Shown one piece after another: positions 1-5,182 of a stretch of 5,182 nucleotides of DNA. The DNA comes from Peptococcaceae bacterium. Its GTDB lineage: Bacteria; Bacillota; DSM-12270; Thermacetogeniales; Thermacetogeniaceae. The notes beneath the pieces are model-generated. The model was given only the letters and a program-made list of their open reading frames with translations. It ran no database searches and was not told the DNA's origin. Both the position numbers and the translations under genes were made by a program. The number at the start of each line of letters is the position of its first letter. Position 1 is the first letter of the stretch. The stretch covers positions 11,838 through 17,019 of the forward strand of contig PLQY01000059.1 in NCBI GenBank assembly GCA_003160265.1, in the 5' to 3' direction.

Positions 1-321
1 GAGGACCTCGCTCTCGTCGATATAATCAACCCCGAGGGCCTCCAGGATCTGGGCCTCGACGAAGTGCCCGATCCGGGCCTTGGCCATCACCGGGATGGAG
101 ACGACATCCATGATCCGCAAAATAACGTCGGGGTCTGACATGCGGGCGACCCCGCCCTGTGCCCTGATATCCGCCGGCACGCGCTCCAGGGCCATCACGG
201 CGCAGGCTCCGGCGGTCTCGGCGATCTTGGCCTGCTCGGGAGTGGTCACATCCATGATCACGCCGCCCTTGAGCATCTCCGCCAGGCCTTTCTTCAACTT
301 CCAGGTACCCTTCTCTTCCAC
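1..321 (-). CDS. pdxS: Pyridoxal 5'-phosphate synthase subunit PdxS, 5' part (runs off left edge)
   Basis: PdxS makes pyridoxal 5'-phosphate from ribose 5-phosphate, glyceraldehyde 3-phosphate and ammonia supplied by the glutaminase PdxT, in the cytoplasm (DXP-independent pathway). The first 107 codons are present out of roughly 290-295 usual for the family. Landmarks of the (beta/alpha)8 barrel are clear: GGVIMD with Asp24, [12 protein letters not shown] at 42-53, GGVARM at 56-61, and [11 protein letters not shown] carrying Lys81, which forms the Schiff base with the pentose phosphate in the Bacillus enzymes. The window ends just after [10 protein letters not shown] chose the GTG at 321: it puts Asp24 and Lys81 at exactly the Bacillus numbers and has a purine-rich ribosome binding site upstream. 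The in-frame ATG at 333 overlaps that site and would add four residues. The gene has its own promoter (466-494). pdxT would be expected to follow, beyond the left edge; this is not visible here. Confidence 0.96.
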   Translation of the reverse strand, partial: MEEKGTWKLKKGLAEMLKGGVIMDVTTPEQAKIAETAGACAVMALERVPADIRAQGGVARMSDPDVILRIMDVVSIPVMAKARIGHFVEAQILEALGVDYIDESEVL

Positions 322-459
322 GATTAACCCCATCCTTTCCACGTCTTCACGCCATTTCACCGATGGCTACCCGCTCTAATGCCCCCGCTTGGCCGGTCTT
401 TTGTTTTCCTCCGCATCCGGCCATGACGTGCTCATAACTCCAGTATTCCCCTATACATT
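322..459 (-). promoter_or_regulatory. Long pdxS 5' leader with hairpin
   Basis: If transcription starts about 7 bases past the -10 box, the pdxS mRNA carries a leader of roughly 138 bases. It contains a perfect 7-bp inverted repeat, TGGCCGG/CCGGCCA, at 390-396 and 417-423 with a 20-base loop. The loop reads GGAGGAAAAC on the mRNA strand, a strong Shine-Dalgarno-like motif with no start codon at a useful distance. A 19-codon reading frame (ATG at 435, TAG at 376-378, protein MSTSWPDAEENKRPAKRGH) runs through the hairpin, preceded by GGAG only two bases before the ATG. Whether any of this regulates pdxS is inference; I do not recognise a known riboswitch here. Confidence 0.35.
328..339 (-). promoter_or_regulatory. 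Ribosome binding site that decides the pdxS start
   Basis: On the minus strand the sequence reads GGAAAGGATGGGG, then TTAATC, then the GTG at 321. The GGGG part lies 6 bases and the AAGGA part 11 bases before GTG. The same stretch has no spacing to the ATG at 333, so it argues for the GTG start. Confidence 0.55.
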
Positions 460-465
460 AGTATG

Positions 466-494
466 ATTATATGCATAATAAAGTTAGCTTGCAA
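466..494 (-). promoter_or_regulatory. Sigma-A-type promoter of pdxS
   Basis: On the minus strand there is TTGCAA (494-489) as the -35 box, a spacer of exactly 17 bases, and a perfect TATAAT (471-466) as the -10 box. The start of transcription is predicted near 459-460. The promoter points towards pdxS and lies just past the gyrA terminator, so pdxS is expected to be expressed independently of gyrA. Confidence 0.8.
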
Positions 495-540
495 CAACAA
501 AAACGGCAGGGCTGCCCCCGGACCCGCAGGCAGCCCTGCC
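495..540 (-). terminator. Rho-independent terminator of gyrA
   Basis: A perfect 12-bp stem is formed by GGCAGGGCTGCC (505-516) and GGCAGCCCTGCC (529-540) with a 12-base loop. In the gyrA direction (minus strand) the stem is followed by GTTTTTGTTGTTG, the T-rich tail. The stem begins 15 bases after the gyrA stop codon. On the plus strand no T run follows the stem, so it acts in the gyrA direction only. Confidence 0.93.
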
Positions 541-555
541 ATTCGGACTACTGCG

Positions 556-3000
<2,445 letters not shown>

Positions 3001-3008
3001 AAACTCAA

Positions 3009-3014
3009 CCCCCC
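3009..3014 (-). promoter_or_regulatory. Ribosome binding site of gyrA
   Basis: A run of six G (minus strand) lies 8 bases upstream of the TTG at 3000. It is an unusual Shine-Dalgarno sequence, pairing only in part with the 16S 3' end, but the spacing fits. It is the only candidate, because the frame closes at a TAG at 3019-3021. Confidence 0.5.
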
Positions 3015-3398
3015 GTTTCTAAGTCCTTGCTTCCAACCTAAACCCTCTCATCCATGGCAATTAGATGCCTTCAAGTAAAAATATGGGGAGGGACACGGGC
3101 ATAGGTTTGCTCTCCGTTGGCAGGTTCTGGGGCTTCGTCTCAGACTGCGGGAGCGTCGGGCGTGCACGGCTGCAGTCGAGGCCGAGTTGAAACTGTTTGT
3201 ATCGATCTTTATTTTCGCATAAAGTAGCTCTTTTGTATATAAGCAAGCTCTGACACAGCAAAGGGTACGGTGATGAGAGCGAATTGCGGGGCCGCTAATT
3301 GTATATCGGTTATTTGAACAACTCCCTCAACTTCGGGCCCCTAAAAATGGCTATGTATTAATCGCCCACTTGGTATATGATTGAATAGAAAAGAAGCC

Positions 3399-3404
3399 GA
3401 AAGG
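3399..3404 (+). promoter_or_regulatory. Ribosome binding site of the antiporter gene
   Basis: GAAAGG precedes two consecutive ATG codons at 3409 and 3412. The gap is 4 bases to the first and 7 to the second, so translation may really begin at the second ATG, giving a protein one residue shorter. Confidence 0.5.
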
Positions 3405-3408
3405 CGAT

Positions 3409-4779
3409 ATGATGGAAATATACATAGGATTGCCGATCTCTTTCTGCCTTCTTATATTCAGCGTGTTCAGAAATATATTTATCGGCTACACGTTAATCAC
3501 CTGCTGGGTTTTGTTCGCCTTAATCTCGCTGAAAAAGGGCTATGCGTTAAAAGAGATCGCCAGAATGTCCTTTAACGGATGCAGGCAATCCTTTGTTGTT
3601 TTAAGAATATTGATTCTGATCGGGGCGGCCATCGGCATCTGGATGGCCGCCGGCACAATACCGACCATAGTTTACTATAGCCTGCGCCTGACGCCTCTAA
3701 TACCCTACACCTTTGCCCTGGCCGTATTTGTTATCTGCTGCCTGACCTCTTTCCTGATCGGCACCTCCTTCGGAACAGTAGGCACCGTGGGCATCCCCCT
3801 GATGATCATTGCCAGGAGCGGACATGCGAACTTGAATATAATAGCCGGAGCCATTATCGCAGGCGCTTATTTTGGAGACCGGTGTTCCCCGATGTCTTCG
3901 AGCGCCTATTTGGTGGCGAACTTGACCAGAACAAACATATTTATCAATATCAAGAACATGCTTCGTTCAGCAATAATTCCCTTATTGCTGTCATTTGCTT
4001 TCTATTACACGCTATCCGTATACCATCCATTGCAAGCCATAAACAACAACCTGGCAGGCGCCCTTGCAAAAGCATTCAACATTCAGCTCATCATGCTGTT
4101 GCCGGCCATTATCATCCTGGTCCTGTCATTATGCAGGGTAAGCATCGATATCTCCATCCTGACCAGCATCCTTTCGGCTGCCGTCCTGGGTGTGCTTTTC
4201 CAAAACCATCAGTGGCAACAGGTTTTTCACTATATTATTTTCGGATTCCGCATCAATACCCCCGGCCCGCTGCAAAACATCATTACGGGCGGGGGGATCG
4301 TTTCCATGCTCGAAACCTGTCTGGTGATATTCGTCTCCTGCTCTCTGGCCGGCCTGTTTGAAGGAATAAAAATGTTCGAGGGTTTGAAAAATACGCTTTC
4401 AAGCAGGCACCTGACGAGGCATGAGTTGTTTGGAGCAACCTCCATAGTCAGCGTGATCACCGCCGCCTTTGGCTGCAGTCAAACGATGTCTGTCGTCATG
4501 ACGAAAGAAATTGTGAAAGACTGCTATAATGACCTCGACAACTATCAATTGGCTTTAGACCTTGAGAACAGCGGAATTATCCTTTCCGCCATTATCCCCT
4601 GGAACATCGCCGCCCTCATGCCCACAACAGCCCTGAATGTAGGCACTGCGGGATACATACCCTATGCATTTTTCATATATATACTGCCGATCACCTATTT
4701 CTTCATTTTAGGCGCAAAGAACACATCATCGAGGTTCGGGGTTCGAAGTTCGTGCGGAGCGGGTTATTCAAACCGGTAG
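3409..4779 (+). CDS. NhaC-family Na+/H+ antiporter-like membrane protein
   Basis: This is an integral membrane transporter of the NhaC family, whose studied members exchange Na+ for H+, or malate/H+ for lactate/Na+ (MleN). Its own substrate is not known. At 456 aa it has the usual length, with about 10-12 hydrophobic segments: roughly 4-20, 24-41, 60-80, 98-118, 142-155, 186-203, 225-242, 248-264, 293-315, 342-358, 388-408 and 416-435. Family landmarks are GTIPTIVYY (82-90), TSFGTVGTVG (119-128), GAYFGDRCSP (152-161), CSQTMSVVMTKEI (356-368) and IIPWNIAAL (395-403). Two differ from the NhaC motifs I know: SPMSSS replaces SPLSDT, removing an Asp, and GCSQ replaces GDQ. The G+C content is clearly lower than in gyrA (23 of 60 bases at 3961-4020 against 41 of 60 at 1741-1800), and ATA Ile codons are common, suggesting transfer. 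The last 20 or so residues are hydrophilic and partly encoded by a tandem repeat. It converges on the HisD-family gene. Confidence 0.88.
   Translation: MMEIYIGLPISFCLLIFSVFRNIFIGYTLITCWVLFALISLKKGYALKEIARMSFNGCRQSFVVLRILILIGAAIGIWMAAGTIPTIVYYSLRLTPLIPYTFALAVFVICCLTSFLIGTSFGTVGTVGIPLMIIARSGHANLNIIAGAIIAGAYFGDRCSPMSSSAYLVANLTRTNIFINIKNMLRSAIIPLLLSFAFYYTLSVYHPLQAINNNLAGALAKAFNIQLIMLLPAIIILVLSLCRVSIDISILTSILSAAVLGVLFQNHQWQQVFHYIIFGFRINTPGPLQNIITGGGIVSMLETCLVIFVSCSLAGLFEGIKMFEGLKNTLSSRHLTRHELFGATSIVSVITAAFGCSQTMSVVMTKEIVKDCYNDLDNYQLALDLENSGIILSAIIPWNIAALMPTTALNVGTAGYIPYAFFIYILPITYFFILGAKNTSSRFGVRSSCGAGYSNR
4732..4752 (+). repeat. Three tandem heptamers ending in GTTCG
   Basis: The units are AGGTTCG, GGGTTCG and AAGTTCG in direct succession; the last five bases of each are identical. 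They lie inside the antiporter reading frame and encode the SRFGVRS part of its tail. The middle of the block contains the palindrome TTCGAA. Such degenerate heptamer runs look intergenic in nature, so the antiporter frame may have run into one. Confidence 0.6.
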
Positions 4780-4791
4780 CACCCAGGGCAT

Positions 4792-5182
4792 TTACGGTTT
4801 TCTCAGATCAGCCGAACGCTGATGCGCCAGCAATCCTTCCACGCCGGCCAGGTGCGAGCAATGCTGCGCCAAAGTGGCGGCGCCCTCCGGAGTCACCCTC
4901 TCGTACGTGGACGCCTTGATAAAGGTGCCCACCCAGATCCCGTTGCTGAACCGGGCAGTGGCGCCGGTGGGCAGGGTGTGGTTGGGACCGGAGACATAGT
5001 CGCCGAACGGCACCGGGTCGTACCGGCCGATGAACAGCGAGCCGTAGTTGCGCAGCCTGGCCGCCAACTCACCGTCGCCGGCGGTCATCACCTGGAGGTG
5101 CTCGGGAGCAAGCCCGTCAGATATCTCGATCGCCTCATCCAGGGAGTCGGCCAGGATGACCTGCCCGTTGTCCTCCCAGGTC
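4792..5182 (-). CDS. Histidinol dehydrogenase-family protein, C-terminal part (runs off right edge)
   Basis: Family members are zinc- and NAD-dependent alcohol dehydrogenases. HisD itself oxidises L-histidinol to L-histidine, the last steps of histidine synthesis, in the cytoplasm. The final 129 codons are visible; the full protein should be about 430 aa. The active-site residues keep E. coli spacing: Glu-His in APEHLQ (visible residues 27-28, matching E326/H327), Asp in GDYVSG (61, D360, zinc ligand), His in GPNHTLPT (68, H367) and His in GLLAHQ (120, H419, zinc ligand). The stretch after it, ARFSNGIWVGTFIKASTYERV, resembles from memory the HisD paralogues such as sulfopropanediol dehydrogenase HpsN (GGLWVGKF-type) more than biosynthetic HisD. 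No other his gene follows, and the neighbour is a convergent antiporter gene. I therefore give no symbol. Biosynthetic HisD remains possible. Confidence 0.9.
   Translation of the reverse strand, partial: TWEDNGQVILADSLDEAIEISDGLAPEHLQVMTAGDGELAARLRNYGSLFIGRYDPVPFGDYVSGPNHTLPTGATARFSNGIWVGTFIKASTYERVTPEGAATLAQHCSHLAGVEGLLAHQRSADLRKP

Larger units (their letters stand above)
3001..3408. other. Divergent intergenic region between gyrA and the antiporter gene
   Basis: About 400 bases carry no gene that I can support. Both flanking genes should be transcribed outwards from here, yet I see no good TTGACA/TATAAT pair on either strand. On the plus strand the nearest candidate is TGGTATATG at 3371-3379, a weak extended -10, or TATGAT at 3376-3381, both without a -35 box. 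On the minus strand TTGCTT, 17 bases and TTTATG (around 3243-3215) is a poor match, about 215 bases before gyrA. An imperfect inverted repeat, AATTGCGG-GG-CCGCTAATT, lies at 3282-3300 with one bulged base. An A+T-rich patch lies at 3195-3245. There is no trace of gyrB. Confidence 0.5.

Noticed and set aside
80..379. A 99-codon plus-strand frame over pdxS
   Set aside because: It is antisense to clearly conserved PdxS sequence and shows no family features.
3061..3261. A 66-codon minus-strand frame in the gyrA/antiporter gap
   Set aside because: It starts with TTG, has no ribosome binding site, and its composition resembles no protein family I know.
3282..3300. Inverted repeat AATTGCGG/CCGCTAATT as an operator or terminator
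   Set aside because: It has a bulge, only a two-base loop and no T run on either side; it may be chance and is mentioned only in the intergenic description.
3381..3575. A 64-codon plus-strand frame starting with TTG before the antiporter
   Set aside because: It overlaps the conserved antiporter in another frame and has no ribosome binding site.
3882..4361. A 159-codon plus-strand frame inside the antiporter
   Set aside because: It is a shifted reading of the transporter gene; the transporter frame keeps all family motifs through this stretch, so there is no frameshift.
4757..4776. A possible hairpin at the antiporter 3' end (GGTT/AACC)
   Set aside because: Only four or five pairs with no T tract, so not a terminator.

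Overview
The window looks like chromosomal DNA from a high-G+C, anaerobe-type Firmicute, probably of the Peptococcaceae/Moorella-like Clostridia. That placement is an inference from protein character and gene order: a gyrA that is followed in the same direction by pdxS is typical of the oriC-proximal region of Firmicutes. No species can be named from the sequence alone.

Layout from left to right. Positions 1-321 hold the 5' part of pdxS (PLP synthase), minus strand, running off the left edge. Its leader, a strong sigma-A-type promoter (466-494) and the gyrA terminator (495-540) are packed into 322-555. Positions 556-3000 hold a complete gyrA (814 aa, TTG start), minus strand. Positions 3001-3408 are a non-coding divergent gap with no convincing promoter consensus. 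Positions 3409-4779 hold an NhaC-family antiporter gene on the plus strand. It is visibly lower in G+C than its neighbours and ends in a tail encoded by a short tandem heptamer repeat. Positions 4792-5182 hold the 3' part of a histidinol-dehydrogenase-family gene (minus strand), convergent with the antiporter and only 12 bases from it.

Working relations. pdxS and gyrA share direction but appear to be separate transcription units: a perfect 12-bp-stem terminator is followed at once by the pdxS promoter. The antiporter and the HisD-family gene converge without a visible terminator, so their transcripts may overlap at the 3' ends. gyrB, the usual upstream partner of gyrA in Firmicutes, is not adjacent. 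The antiporter occupies that place, which together with its base composition suggests insertion or rearrangement.

I see no CRISPR array, transposase, rRNA or tRNA, and no clear evidence of an undescribed multi-gene system. The most interesting points are the foreign-looking antiporter with altered family motifs and a repeat-derived tail, the HisD relative that may not be a histidine-biosynthesis enzyme, Ala83 in GyrA, and the long structured pdxS leader.
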